DNA of 64,000 nt from Polyangiaceae bacterium (GTDB lineage: Bacteria > Myxococcota_A > Polyangia > Polyangiales > Polyangiaceae): NCBI GenBank assembly GCA_016712345.1, contig JADJRH010000011.1, positions 1,364,001-1,428,000 of the forward strand, given 5' to 3'. The notes beneath the pieces are model-generated. The model saw only the letters and a program-made list of their open reading frames with translations, was not told the origin of the DNA and ran no database searches. Every line of letters starts with the position of its first letter. Position 1 is the first letter of the stretch. Below, piece after piece: positions 9,395 through 17,781 of the stretch. The translations under genes were made by a program, and so were the position numbers.

Positions 9395-10660
9395 TCACGG
9401 ATCGTCGTAGATATCGTCGGCTTTTGTTGACTTCGGCTTGGGTCGCGGCCCCCACACTTTCGCCGGTCCGGATGCCGACGCCGACGCCGTCGGAGGAACG
9501 AACGTGCCCGGATCGTCTCCGATGCCGATCGAAATCGCACCGCCCGGCCCGTCGCCCTTTTTCTTCGTCATGTTGTACACAACGCCGAGCGTCACAAGCG
9601 CCACAACCGCCAACACCCCCAAGATAATGAGCAACGTTTTTTCGCTGCGATGCGGCTTCACCTGCGACGGTGGAGGCAACGCCGCCTGCGTAGAAGCCTG
9701 CGGAGCGGCCGGACTCGCCAGCGAACTGCTCGGAAGCGCCGACGGCAGCAGCGATCGATCGATCATTCCAGGTGCAACCGTTGACCAAACGCTTGGACCC
9801 GCTTCCGCATCGCCCGCGCTGAATCCATCCGGCACCGACGGAGCAGCGGCGCGCGCATCACCCGCGGGAGCAGCCTGCGCTTGAGGTTGCGCCTGCGGAA
9901 CCGGTTGCGCGGCCGCTGGTTGCGCCGCCATCGGCTGTGCAGCCATCGGTTGCGCCGCCATCGGTTGTGCGGCAGGCGCGCCAGCCGGCATAGGTGTACC
10001 CCCGGCAGGCGCGCCCATCGGCATCGGTGTACCCGCGGCAGGTGCTCCGAGAACCGGCGGCGCACCACCCCCAGGCGGCGAAATCGGCAACCCCTGAGGA
10101 GCCGGTGCGCCCATCGCCTGCGCAGCCATTTCCATCGGTGCGAACGCAGCCGGCGGAGGCGGTGCCGCAGGCCCATCCTGCGCGGGAGCCATCGCCTGCG
10201 GCGCAAATCCACCGGGCGCCATGGCCTGGGGAGCAAACCCCTGCGCCGCGGGAGCGGTTGGGGCCATGGCCTGGGGAGCAAACCCCTGCGCCGCGGGAGC
10301 GGTTGGAGCCATCGCCTGCGGCGCAAACCCACCGGGCGCCATGGCCTGGGGAGCAAACCCCTGCGCCGCGGGAGCGGTTGGGGCCATCGCCTGCGGCGCA
10401 AACCCACCGGGCGCCATGGCCTGGGGAGCAAACCCCGCTTGTGGGGGAGCCGCCGCCGGGGCCATCGCCTGCGGAGCAAACCCACCCGGCGTCATGGCCT
10501 GGGGAGCAAACCCCGGTTGTGAGGGAGCCGCCGCCGGGGCCATGGCCTGCGGTGCAAATCCCGGTTGTCCCGCGGCCATTTGCTGCGGAGCGAAGCCGGA
10601 AGGCGCAGCACCTTGCGGCGGCGCCTCTCCAGGCTGAGCAGGTGTCCCGTCGTTCGCCAT
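9395..10660 (-). CDS. Repeat-rich single-span membrane protein
   Basis: The 421-residue protein starts at ATG 10660 (MANDGTPAQPGEAPP). The open frame to 10783 adds 41 residues with no coding character. Residues about 20-180 consist of repeats of GFAPQAMAP with spacers, followed by Pro/Ala/Gly/Met-rich sequence with QPMAAQPMA repeats. One membrane segment (TLLIILGVLAVVALVTLGVVYN) is followed by a short charged tail with an acidic C-terminus (DDIYDDP). The repeats could face the cytoplasm as a flexible docking arm. The gene is convergent with the DUF2169 gene and sits inside the T6SS island, so a link to secretion is possible but not shown. The family is not recognised. Confidence 0.7.
   Translation of the reverse strand: MANDGTPAQPGEAPPQGAAPSGFAPQQMAAGQPGFAPQAMAPAAAPSQPGFAPQAMTPGGFAPQAMAPAAAPPQAGFAPQAMAPGGFAPQAMAPTAPAAQGFAPQAMAPGGFAPQAMAPTAPAAQGFAPQAMAPTAPAAQGFAPQAMAPGGFAPQAMAPAQDGPAAPPPPAAFAPMEMAAQAMGAPAPQGLPISPPGGGAPPVLGAPAAGTPMPMGAPAGGTPMPAGAPAAQPMAAQPMAAQPMAAQPAAAQPVPQAQPQAQAAPAGDARAAAPSVPDGFSAGDAEAGPSVWSTVAPGMIDRSLLPSALPSSSLASPAAPQASTQAALPPPSQVKPHRSEKTLLIILGVLAVVALVTLGVVYNMTKKKGDGPGGAISIGIGDDPGTFVPPTASASASGPAKVWGPRPKPKSTKADDIYDDP
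10186..10560 (-). repeat. Tandem DNA repeat encoding GFAPQAMAP units
   Basis: A near-identical 40-80 base unit (for example gccatggcctggggagcaaa) recurs at least eight times with spacers of two lengths. It encodes GFAPQAMAPGG and GFAPQAMAPTAPAAQ. Near-perfect copies at the DNA level point to recent unequal recombination and make the copy number unreliable in assemblies. Confidence 0.85.
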
Positions 10661-11069
10661 GAGAATGCTTCGGGTATCATAGGCGGAGCCGGGCCGCGAA
10701 ACCAAGCCCATCGACCACAAGTTTTGCCCGCGCCGTGCTCCTCCGCCCTCAAACCGCCGCCAAGTTCCCTCGCCGCCGCCCATTCACGCAGCTTTTCCCC
10801 ACGCATTGCTCACGCATTGCTCACCCCAATGCCTCATCCACTTTTTTCAAAAGCTGCCCCCCTTCGCGCAGGTGTACACCTGCGCGGGCCCCCCAAGCGT
10901 CCGTGCTCGCTTCGCTCCGCGCGGCCGCGGGGGGCCCCGCAATGGTCAATTCGCTGTCAACTTTCTACCGATGGAAGATTGTGTACACATTGACCCCGGC
11001 GCGCACCCGTCGGATGTTTCGCCTTTGCGGCAAAACTGATAACGTTACTATCGTGGAGGTTTTGCCGCA
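10661..11069. other. 409-base divergent intergenic region with several inverted repeats
   Basis: No open frame with coding character was seen here. The region holds a perfect 20-base palindrome centred on GTGTACAC (10866-10885). A long-loop GC-rich inverted repeat follows (gggcccccc at 10886-10894 against ggggggccc near 10929-10937). A second GTGTACAC copy lies at 10981, and a 12-base-pair hairpin at the downstream start codon (11025-11070). It should contain promoters for both flanking genes. Confidence 0.6.
10866..10885. repeat. Perfect 20-base palindrome containing GTGTACAC
   Basis: The arms gcgcaggtgt and acacctgcgc are exact reverse complements. The site lies midway in a divergent intergenic region, so it could be an operator or simply an extended copy of the genome-wide octamer. 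Confidence 0.6.
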
Positions 11070-11070
11070 A
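11025..11070 (+). promoter_or_regulatory. 12-bp mRNA hairpin enclosing the ribosome-binding site of the 733-residue gene
   Basis: The arms ttgcggcaaaac (11025-11036) and gttttgccgcaa (11059-11070) are perfectly complementary. The loop holds the ribosome-binding site (tggagg, 11054-11059), and the 3' arm ends at the A of the ATG. In mRNA this would hinder initiation, and as DNA it could be a repressor site. Confidence 0.55.
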
Positions 11071-13271
11071 TGAGCAACTGGCCGTATACCGAGGAGGCCA
11101 CCGAAACACCCTCCGGCAAACCAAGTTGGGACTGCCCGGGCGGCGATTGTTCCTGCCACGTTTCTACCCAGTCCGATCCGTATGAATTTGCCGTCATGTT
11201 GTGCGACGAAAACGGCGCCAAAATGCCGGGCGCGCGGTGCCGCGTCCTCGTTGGCAGTCGCGTCATCAACGAAGATACCCCCAACGCCGACGGCAGCGGG
11301 TGGATCTCCGTTGTAGTGTCAAGTCAGGTGCCCTCGGTGCTTCTAGAATGGGCGCCCGCCTCAACTCCAATGGATGAACGTTACCCTTACCGCCTGCGCT
11401 ACCACATCGCGCTGGGCCAAGGAAAACAAGCCTCCGAGCGTCGCCTGGCCAACCTCGGCTTCTTCGGTGGACCTTCCCTTCGCGACAACGTCACCGTCTT
11501 TCAACGCCAATATGGCTTGAGCCCGGTGACCGGTGAGTTGTTTGACATTGAAGACGAGCTGCGCACCTTCCATGATGAAGCGCGTCTACCCAACGTCCCC
11601 GCCGACCAAGCGCCGGCAGAACCTGTTCCCGCCGATGCGCCGCCGCCTCCGCCGACGAGCGCCGGGTATACAAAACTCGGCGATGGTCAAGTTCCAGGGC
11701 AGGGCACAGCCAGGTCAGACATGGTGCCGCGCCAAATGCGCCTCCTCGACTTTGAACAAAACCCCGCTGTCGGCGCCACCTGTCAGATCCAAGTGGCCGG
11801 CTGGCGCTACGACAAAGTGGCCGACGGAAACGGTGTCACCCAATTTCGCGCTCCGCGCGCCGCCTCCGCGTGCCTCGCCGATTGGCAACATGAAGGGGCC
11901 AAATACTCTCGTCAGAATGCTGACATTCTCGCCCACCACCAACCTGAAACGTTCGATCGGCTCGGCAACCTTGGATATCGACAAGTCACGTTGGAAGAAC
12001 GCGTTCGCGCCTACCAACATGAAATGGGCCATACAATTACCGGCAATCAAGACGACATTGCCGAGCAGGTAAAAAACTGGCACGACGGTGGTCAAAAACC
12101 GGGCTCGTCACCCCAAGAGAAAAGGTCGTTTGCTGGGAGCAACGTGCAACTGGCCTCATTCATGCCCCACGTACACGTTCCCGTTCGAATTCCTCCAGAA
12201 CTGCTAAAGGCGCTCTCCACCGTCGGCCCCGTCGTGCTCAGTCCAGTCGGGCCCTTTCTGATGGTCAAACAGCCGTTTTATAAAACCGATCCTACCCTCG
12301 CCGCGCAGTTCAGTACCTTTGCCACCCAACTTCCCCAAGTGGCGCTTTCCATCACTGAGTTTTCCAACCCCAAGCGACCTTACTTCGGCGTCAACGACGA
12401 CGAAGAGCACTTCTCCGCGAGCACCTGCAAGTCTATCGCCCTCTTCACTTCCAGCCTGCTCCTGATGGCGGTTCGCCGGTTTGCCGTTTCGGTGGGTTTA
12501 ACCGTACCCGCAAACAAATTGCTCGGCGCCGCCGCCGCCAAATTCGATCAAGACATTTTGACCACGGCGCGCGCTCACTCAAGCCTTCAACCCGCGAGCG
12601 ACTCCGATCTTCTACCCATCTACGCGTCCGCCTTTACCGTTACGGCCGCCACTGGAACGGAGCCAAATCACACCGTCGACTTCTCCACTTCTATGCTCAA
12701 CGCCATTGACCAAATGATGGGAGTCAGCAGCAACAACGACTCGAAAACAGTCATCCACAATACGGGTTTTGGGTATATTCACGGCGCAGTTGTTCACGCC
12801 GGCCTGTTCAGCGGCAACACCGGATTGTGGCTCGCCGGTGACTATACAGGCACGCGAACGGCCCGCCGCATTCCCGCGGTAAACGACGGTGACACCGCTC
12901 AGGGCGCCACCACTCGAACCTTTGTTTCTATGTTGGACATGGCGCTCGATGCAACCTTTCCAAACACCAAGTTCCTGGCCGACAAACTCGCGCTGAGTCG
13001 CATTCAACACGCGAGTTGGCTCACCGATCCCAATCGGGTCCACGTTCATCAGGCGAAAGGTTTTTCAGATGAGCGAGGCAAGATTGGAGATGATGTCCTC
13101 AAGGTGAAGTTCGGCGGACACAAAGTGTACTCTGAAATAATCGAACTTAAACACACCACCACAAGCCGCCGGTTTCTTGTGAGTTACCAAAACGCACGCA
13201 GCCGTGAGTTATCCACCGTTGCCGCCTTAGTGCTCGACGGCCTAACCGCCTACATTGCAGCCACCCCGTAA
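11070..13271 (+). CDS. Putative T6SS-associated protein: PG-binding-like region plus S-x-x-K hydrolase-like domain
   Basis: The 733-residue protein starts at ATG 11070 with GGAGG upstream. Residues 25-185 have the layout seen in proteins carried near vgrG genes: a beta-rich segment (YEFAVMLCDENGAKMPGARCRV..ADGSGWISV), then YRLRYHIALG..RLANLGFFGGP, then a peptidoglycan-binding-like helix set (NVTVFQRQYGLSPVTGELFDIEDELRTFHDE). A Pro-rich linker and a second similar beta segment follow. Residues about 370-730 contain S451-T-C-K454 at the start of a helix (STCKSIALFTSSLLLM), as in serine beta-lactamases and DD-peptidases, with KHTTT near the C-terminus as a possible KTG equivalent. A cell-wall hydrolase or inactive relative is plausible. 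The domain calls rest on weak motif similarity. Confidence 0.6.
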   Translation: MSNWPYTEEATETPSGKPSWDCPGGDCSCHVSTQSDPYEFAVMLCDENGAKMPGARCRVLVGSRVINEDTPNADGSGWISVVVSSQVPSVLLEWAPASTPMDERYPYRLRYHIALGQGKQASERRLANLGFFGGPSLRDNVTVFQRQYGLSPVTGELFDIEDELRTFHDEARLPNVPADQAPAEPVPADAPPPPPTSAGYTKLGDGQVPGQGTARSDMVPRQMRLLDFEQNPAVGATCQIQVAGWRYDKVADGNGVTQFRAPRAASACLADWQHEGAKYSRQNADILAHHQPETFDRLGNLGYRQVTLEERVRAYQHEMGHTITGNQDDIAEQVKNWHDGGQKPGSSPQEKRSFAGSNVQLASFMPHVHVPVRIPPELLKALSTVGPVVLSPVGPFLMVKQPFYKTDPTLAAQFSTFATQLPQVALSITEFSNPKRPYFGVNDDEEHFSASTCKSIALFTSSLLLMAVRRFAVSVGLTVPANKLLGAAAAKFDQDILTTARAHSSLQPASDSDLLPIYASAFTVTAATGTEPNHTVDFSTSMLNAIDQMMGVSSNNDSKTVIHNTGFGYIHGAVVHAGLFSGNTGLWLAGDYTGTRTARRIPAVNDGDTAQGATTRTFVSMLDMALDATFPNTKFLADKLALSRIQHASWLTDPNRVHVHQAKGFSDERGKIGDDVLKVKFGGHKVYSEIIELKHTTTSRRFLVSYQNARSRELSTVAALVLDGLTAYIAATP

Positions 13272-13278
13272 CGGCGCT

Positions 13279-14076
13279 TCACGGACACGTCTGCGCGCAT
13301 ACCGTGGCAACGTCTGCAACGCAGGCCGCGCTCCACGTGTCTGTACAACAGGAAGAACGCGCCGAGCAAATCTTGAGTACACAAGACCCATTTCCGGGTG
13401 TCAATCGGGCCCCGGTCGTGCACACACCATGGACCGCGGGCGTCGTTGATTGATCTACCAGGGTGAACGTTTCCCAGGTGGATGCCACACCGCGATTGGC
13501 ATTCACGTCACCACCCCCACCAAACTCGGCCACCATATATTGCGACAGCAGCGATGTCCGCAGTGCGGTTTTGCCGCCGGGTAGGTTTACCAGCGTGAAC
13601 GTTTCCCATGGCCCGATCGCCGAGCGATTGGCGTTCACGGCGCCGCCCCCGCCACCCTCCGCCACCACATAATGGCCGCTGCTCGCTTGCAGCGCCACGC
13701 TCGAACCTCCCAGCCACAGCACTCGAAACTTCTCCCACGCACCAACCACGCCGCGATTGGCATTCACATCCTGACCGCCGCCGTTTTCAGCGACCATGTA
13801 CATCCCGTTTGATACTTGCACTGCCACCAGCGGTCCATTTGTGATCGTCGACGACGACCCGCTGCCGCTGCCGCTGCCACTGCCACTGCCCCCCTCCGAC
13901 TCGCCGGCCATCGCCAATTCGTCCGCCGTCGGCTCGCCGTCCGTCAACTCGTCGACTGCATCTTCCATATCATCCAAGTCGCTGTCCGCGGGCGCCGTGC
14001 AGCCGACGTTCAACGCGGCAAGGCCGGCAAAAGCAAGGGTAACAAGGCCGATAGCAACAGGAGTGGTTCGTTTCAT
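13279..14076 (-). CDS. Secreted lipoprotein with three fascin/beta-trefoil-like repeats
   Basis: The 265-residue protein starts at ATG 14076 with a GGAG site. A signal peptide ends in a lipobox (LAALNVGC). After an acidic stretch and a (GS)n linker come three repeats of about 45 residues, each with the pattern YMVAENGGGQDVNANRGVVG..WEKFRV. These resemble the beta-trefoil repeats of fascin and related carbohydrate- or actin-binding folds. The C-terminus is a Cys-rich module (CVLKICSARSSCCTDTWSAACVADV..VCAQTC) common in myxobacterial secreted proteins. The likely location is the cell surface, with a binding role. It is convergent with the 733-residue gene (7-base gap). Confidence 0.8.
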   Translation of the reverse strand: MKRTTPVAIGLVTLAFAGLAALNVGCTAPADSDLDDMEDAVDELTDGEPTADELAMAGESEGGSGSGSGSGSGSSSTITNGPLVAVQVSNGMYMVAENGGGQDVNANRGVVGAWEKFRVLWLGGSSVALQASSGHYVVAEGGGGGAVNANRSAIGPWETFTLVNLPGGKTALRTSLLSQYMVAEFGGGGDVNANRGVASTWETFTLVDQSTTPAVHGVCTTGARLTPGNGSCVLKICSARSSCCTDTWSAACVADVATVCAQTCP

Positions 14077-14301
14077 AGTTGTATCTCCAGAAGTGTACCT
14101 GTGCGGCATTTTCAGTTGCCCGCACGTATATGACCCCCCTGTGCAGCTCCAATGCCAACGGTAGTATCGGCTCTATTGCGGTGGAAATTCCCGCAAACCA
14201 CCCCCACGGGTACACAATCTGACGACTGTCGCTACTGACTACACTCAGAGGGGTTCACAGATTGGAACCCTGGGTTCACAAACTGTTGCGTCCAAAAGGC
14301 A

Positions 14302-14745
14302 TTATCCACTCTCGCAGGCTTTTTTCAGGTCCGCCGCGTACGTGTCAAACACCGGCCCAAAGTCGGGCAACGAGCCTTTGATCATCGGCAACATCATCCC
14401 TCGAAACGTTTCCACCATCTCAAAACGAGTGGTTGAACCTTCCGATGTCAGAGTGAACGTGCGCGTCCCCTGAAACATCGGAAAGAAGCCGTCTTGCCAG
14501 ACCATTTTTTCTTCAGGGGTAAACTCCACCACTTTTGGCTTAAACACTCGGCCCGGAGCGATCGGCACCGTGATCGCAAGCTTGTTCCCGAGCGCAATAT
14601 CTCCCTCGATTTGAGTCACGGTTGAATTCCAGGTGGAGAATTGTTTGGCGTTCGTCAACTTGGCCCACACAACCGACCGCGGTGCGGCAATGGTGACGTT
14701 CACCGAGTATTGAAGCCTGAACGCGCTTTGCTCTTTGGTACTCAC
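14302..14745 (-). CDS. SRPBCC (START/Bet v1-like) family protein
   Basis: The 147-residue protein has the SRPBCC pattern: YSVNVTIAAPRSVVWAKLTNAKQFSTWNSTVTQIEG at the N-terminus, VVEFTPEEKMVWQDGFFPMFQGTRTFTLTSEG in the middle and an amphipathic C-terminal helix. Such proteins bind hydrophobic ligands in a deep cavity, and small bacterial members are often of unknown substrate. GTG at 14745 with GAGG upstream was chosen. It overlaps the stop region of the preceding gene, whereas the longer frame to 14880 would lie inside that gene. It is the last gene of a four-gene minus-strand cluster. Confidence 0.82.
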   Translation of the reverse strand: MSTKEQSAFRLQYSVNVTIAAPRSVVWAKLTNAKQFSTWNSTVTQIEGDIALGNKLAITVPIAPGRVFKPKVVEFTPEEKMVWQDGFFPMFQGTRTFTLTSEGSTTRFEMVETFRGMMLPMIKGSLPDFGPVFDTYAADLKKACESG

Positions 14746-14752
14746 AGCCGCC

Positions 14753-15169
14753 TCACTTTGCTCGCACGCGATTGTTCTTGGCGTTGTGCTCCAACTCCAC
14801 CTTCCCGAGCGCTTCGAGAAGGGGAGGGATGTACATGGCCAACCGTCCTCGATACCCTTTTTTCTGACCGTAAAACCCACCCACCGGGTTGTCCTTGCTT
14901 CGCCCCCAAGCTTCTACCGTGCCGGCCGCCGCTTCTTTTTGTTCGTCGGCCGCCCCGAGCAACATCCAGTCCCCATGCTTTTTTAGCATGGCGGGAAGAT
15001 CGTCCAGCACGCGAGCGAAGTACGTCAGTTTGGTTGAACCCACCTGACATACAAGGAGCGCCGGGTTTACCGTTTCATCTTTATAAATGGTGTAGTCCGC
15101 GCTGAGCGGCGGCGTCTTCAGCTTCCACGGATCGTCTTTGGTGCCGGTTCCAGACCAGTGTTTTGTCAT
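14753..15169 (-). CDS. Unrecognised conserved-looking 138-residue protein
   Basis: The protein starts at ATG 15169 with an AGGAG site. The sequence begins MTKHWSGTGTKDDPWKLKTPP and contains YTIYKDE, ADEQKEAAAGTVEAWGRS and VGGFYGQKKGYRGRLAMYIPPLLEALG. It looks like a compact soluble alpha/beta protein without a signal peptide or Cys motifs. It lies between an AraC-type regulator and an SRPBCC protein on the same strand with small gaps (25 and 7 bases), so the three are probably co-transcribed. I recall similar small proteins beside AraC/SRPBCC genes in other bacteria, but I cannot name the family or a function. Confidence 0.7.
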   Translation of the reverse strand: MTKHWSGTGTKDDPWKLKTPPLSADYTIYKDETVNPALLVCQVGSTKLTYFARVLDDLPAMLKKHGDWMLLGAADEQKEAAAGTVEAWGRSKDNPVGGFYGQKKGYRGRLAMYIPPLLEALGKVELEHNAKNNRVRAK

Positions 15170-15194
15170 GAACAATCTCCTGCGTTGGTCAGCT

Positions 15195-16046
15195 CTACTC
15201 GCGTGCCCGTTTGCGATCTTGTAAAAACACGACCACATTCGGAGCAAAGTCGTTTGGTCCCTCGGGCGGGTAATAACCCCGATAACCGCGTGGCACGCCG
15301 CCCGTCATTTGCCGAAAGTCTTTAATAAAGTGCGCCTGGTCAAAATAGCCGGCATTGGCGGCCACCTCTGCGAGTGTACACCCCGGATCTCGCATCAGAG
15401 CCTTCAGAGCTGTCTGAAAACGCACCACCCGACTGAGCGTTTTCGGAGCAATCCCCAAATACCGCGCACACAATCGATCCACCTGACGCCCGGTGATCCC
15501 CGCGGCCTGAGCCATGTCTTCCACCGTGGCGGTGCCGTTTGACTCCACAGCGGCCTGAAGCGCTTTTTGAAACGTCTCGAACGATGTCGCGCGCTTCAGC
15601 CGCTCCAGAAAAAAAGCATCAAACAATGCCGCTTGCGCGTCAACGTCGGTTGCCTTCGACAGCAACTCCTCCAATGCGTCCGCGCCCGCCCCAAACACCT
15701 CTGCAGGCGGAACGGTGGCGTTGGTAATACCCCTCAACGGCACGTTTGAAAACGCCCCCAACCCCCCCAAGTGAAAGCGAACCCCCGATGTGGCCACCAT
15801 GCCTCGTTGAATAATCCGAATCGGCAAAAGCCGCTGGGCGTCCAGGTTGGAGTACCCAACCTCCCTTGTTTCACCCCCAATCACCTCGCGGAGATAAGGC
15901 GCACCCAAATTAATAATCAGGTCCGCCCGAGCATCCACAAACACGTCTACCTGTAGCTCCACCGGCTTTTCAGGTTTACTCGTGACAAACCAGTAGTGCT
16001 CAATAAAGGGCAACAGGTCCGGTGCAGGGGCGCGCAGTTGATACAA
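15195..16046 (-). CDS. AraC-family transcriptional regulator
   Basis: The 283-residue protein has an N-terminal sensory domain (LRAPAPDLLPFIEHYWFVTSK..ADLIINLGAPY, the DUF6597-like beta domain often paired with AraC HTH). Its C-terminal AraC DNA-binding domain has two helix-turn-helix units (TVEDMAQAAGITGRQVDRLCARYLGIAPKTLSRVVRFQTAL and TLAEVAANAGYFDQAHFIKDFRQMTGGVPRGYR). TTG at 16046 is used as start because GAGG lies 10 bases upstream and no better start is present. It probably regulates the adjacent monooxygenase and SRPBCC genes. No ligand can be inferred. Confidence 0.9.
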   Translation of the reverse strand: MYQLRAPAPDLLPFIEHYWFVTSKPEKPVELQVDVFVDARADLIINLGAPYLREVIGGETREVGYSNLDAQRLLPIRIIQRGMVATSGVRFHLGGLGAFSNVPLRGITNATVPPAEVFGAGADALEELLSKATDVDAQAALFDAFFLERLKRATSFETFQKALQAAVESNGTATVEDMAQAAGITGRQVDRLCARYLGIAPKTLSRVVRFQTALKALMRDPGCTLAEVAANAGYFDQAHFIKDFRQMTGGVPRGYRGYYPPEGPNDFAPNVVVFLQDRKRARE

Positions 16047-16084
16047 GACAATCCTCGTTCATGCGATCAAAACAACAAAAGGCA

Positions 16085-17599
16085 TCACGTGTCCAGCGCC
16101 AAAGGCTTCCGAGGCTCCGTTCTACCCACCCGCACCCGCTCATACTCTTCTTCCACGTCGCGGTAATCATCCGCCGTGTAAGCCGCCATCCACTCCATGA
16201 AGGCGTTTTTCTTTCGCCGCGGGTTCAGCCCCAAGTCGCCCAACAAAACATCCAAATATTGGTGAAACCGCATGCTCGTGCCGTACGCACGCGCCGGCTC
16301 AAACAGGCTGTGTGTACGCTTCCAATCGGCCACCTTCGCCGCCGAGCCTTCCATTTCTTCAGGTGAAGGCAACACCAGATCTCCCCGCAAATGTGCGGCC
16401 AGCCACAAAGTGCCAATCTCCACGGTCGGAACATGCATAAACCCGTGGTTAAACCCGGCAAAGGCCAAGCGTTGAATGCGCGGATGCACCAAATGCCTGT
16501 AGAGCTGCGCACCGTCGCTTTCAGACTCCAACAGCTCTCGATAGTTCTCCGGCAAAAACGGAAAGGCCGGCCCCTTGGCCCCAATCGCAATCACCACCAA
16601 GTCACTCTCAATCTCCCGGCCATCCGCAAGCACCACCCCCGCTTCCGACAACGCCTTCACCTGACCCCGCACGGGAATCACCCGGCAACTCAGCACATTG
16701 GGATAATGCCCTTTTGGGGCCAATGCCGAAGCTGCTCTCAGCTCGAATGTCAACGGCTCATCGGGCGTCAGCTCACGCATGCGAGCGCGCGCCCCCGCAT
16801 CGATATGCACCGGGTGCAACCCCGTTTGCGCCCGCACCACAAACGTGATCAGCTTCCAATACGCATCTACCACCCCACTCAACTCCGTGTGCAGCTTGTT
16901 TTCCAACTCGCTCGGGTGTACCCACGCCGGAATCATCACCGTTGCCGACCGCGCAAACAGAATTTTAGCCATGTGAATGCCGCCCACATATTGCGGCAAC
17001 AGCCACCTTGGCATGCGAAATACATGGTGCACCTCCGCCCCGCGATCCGCTGCAAACGCCACCATGTCCACCGCGGTTTTTCCAAACCCAACCACCGTGA
17101 CCCGCTTGTTTTCAAGCACGCTCAAATCGCGAATGTCCCGCTCCGTGACAACCTTTCCCTGGTACTGCTCTCGCCCCGGCAATTCAAGCTCGGCTTTGTC
17201 TTGCGTGTAGTGCCCCACCGCCACAATCACGTAGTCAAACTGCTCCACAACCCTTCCGCCCGGCGCCTTCACCTCCGCCCGCCAACCATTTTCTTCCTCC
17301 GTCAGAGCCACCACTTCGTGCTCCAACAGCACCTTCAACTTGTAATGCTCCACCGCCATTTTCAGGTATCGAAAAATCTCCTCCCCCGTCGGATGCAATT
17401 CAGGTTTGAAAGGCCACGGAAAATCTGAAAAGTGATAGTGGCTCGCCACATTCTGAAGATGTACCCCCGGGTATGCCTGCGCCCATACTCCACCCACCGC
17501 TGGCGATCGCTCAAACACCGTCACGTCGTGCCCGGCTTTCGCCAGCACTTTGGCCGCCGCTATCCCCGAAATACCAGACCCAATGACCCCGATCTTCAT
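16085..17599 (-). CDS. Flavin-containing monooxygenase (FAD/NADPH-dependent)
   Basis: The 504-residue class B flavoprotein monooxygenase has an FAD-binding GxGxxG at the N-terminus (IGVIGSGISGIAAAKVL) and the segment VGGVWAQAYPGVHLQNVASHYHFSDFPWP typical of FMO/Baeyer-Villiger-like enzymes. VIVAVGHY marks the FMO linker, and a second Rossmann GxGxxA (VTVVGFGKTAVDMVAF) binds NADPH. An IAIGAKGP segment lies near the C-terminus. It inserts one oxygen atom into a soft nucleophile or carbonyl substrate, which is unknown here. The gene heads the AraC/unknown/SRPBCC cluster and is divergent from the quinoprotein operon across a 182-base gap that should hold both promoters. Confidence 0.9.
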   Translation of the reverse strand: MKIGVIGSGISGIAAAKVLAKAGHDVTVFERSPAVGGVWAQAYPGVHLQNVASHYHFSDFPWPFKPELHPTGEEIFRYLKMAVEHYKLKVLLEHEVVALTEEENGWRAEVKAPGGRVVEQFDYVIVAVGHYTQDKAELELPGREQYQGKVVTERDIRDLSVLENKRVTVVGFGKTAVDMVAFAADRGAEVHHVFRMPRWLLPQYVGGIHMAKILFARSATVMIPAWVHPSELENKLHTELSGVVDAYWKLITFVVRAQTGLHPVHIDAGARARMRELTPDEPLTFELRAASALAPKGHYPNVLSCRVIPVRGQVKALSEAGVVLADGREIESDLVVIAIGAKGPAFPFLPENYRELLESESDGAQLYRHLVHPRIQRLAFAGFNHGFMHVPTVEIGTLWLAAHLRGDLVLPSPEEMEGSAAKVADWKRTHSLFEPARAYGTSMRFHQYLDVLLGDLGLNPRRKKNAFMEWMAAYTADDYRDVEEEYERVRVGRTEPRKPLALDT

Positions 17600-17781
17600 G
17601 CCCGCACCTTACCCGGACCAGCCACGAACCGCAATGCGCGTTCGGTCTCAATCTGTAACCCCCCCTGGGTTACAATCTGTGCACCGGGATCGATCGGGTG
17701 GTAGATCTGCGCGGAAGATTCGCCCTTCATGCGCGGCACGTTCGCTGCATTTCGCGCCGAGCGCGCGGAGGCGACCGAACA

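Noticed and set aside
10186..10560. Regular DNA repeats as a possible CRISPR array
   Set aside because: Repeats are in frame and encode GFAPQAMAP units; spacers are also repeated, unlike CRISPR spacers, and no cas gene is nearby.
17698..17781. Longer N-terminus for the catalase-LodA fusion
   Set aside because: No ribosome site, Arg-rich residues without homology, and a GGAGG site precedes ATG 17782.
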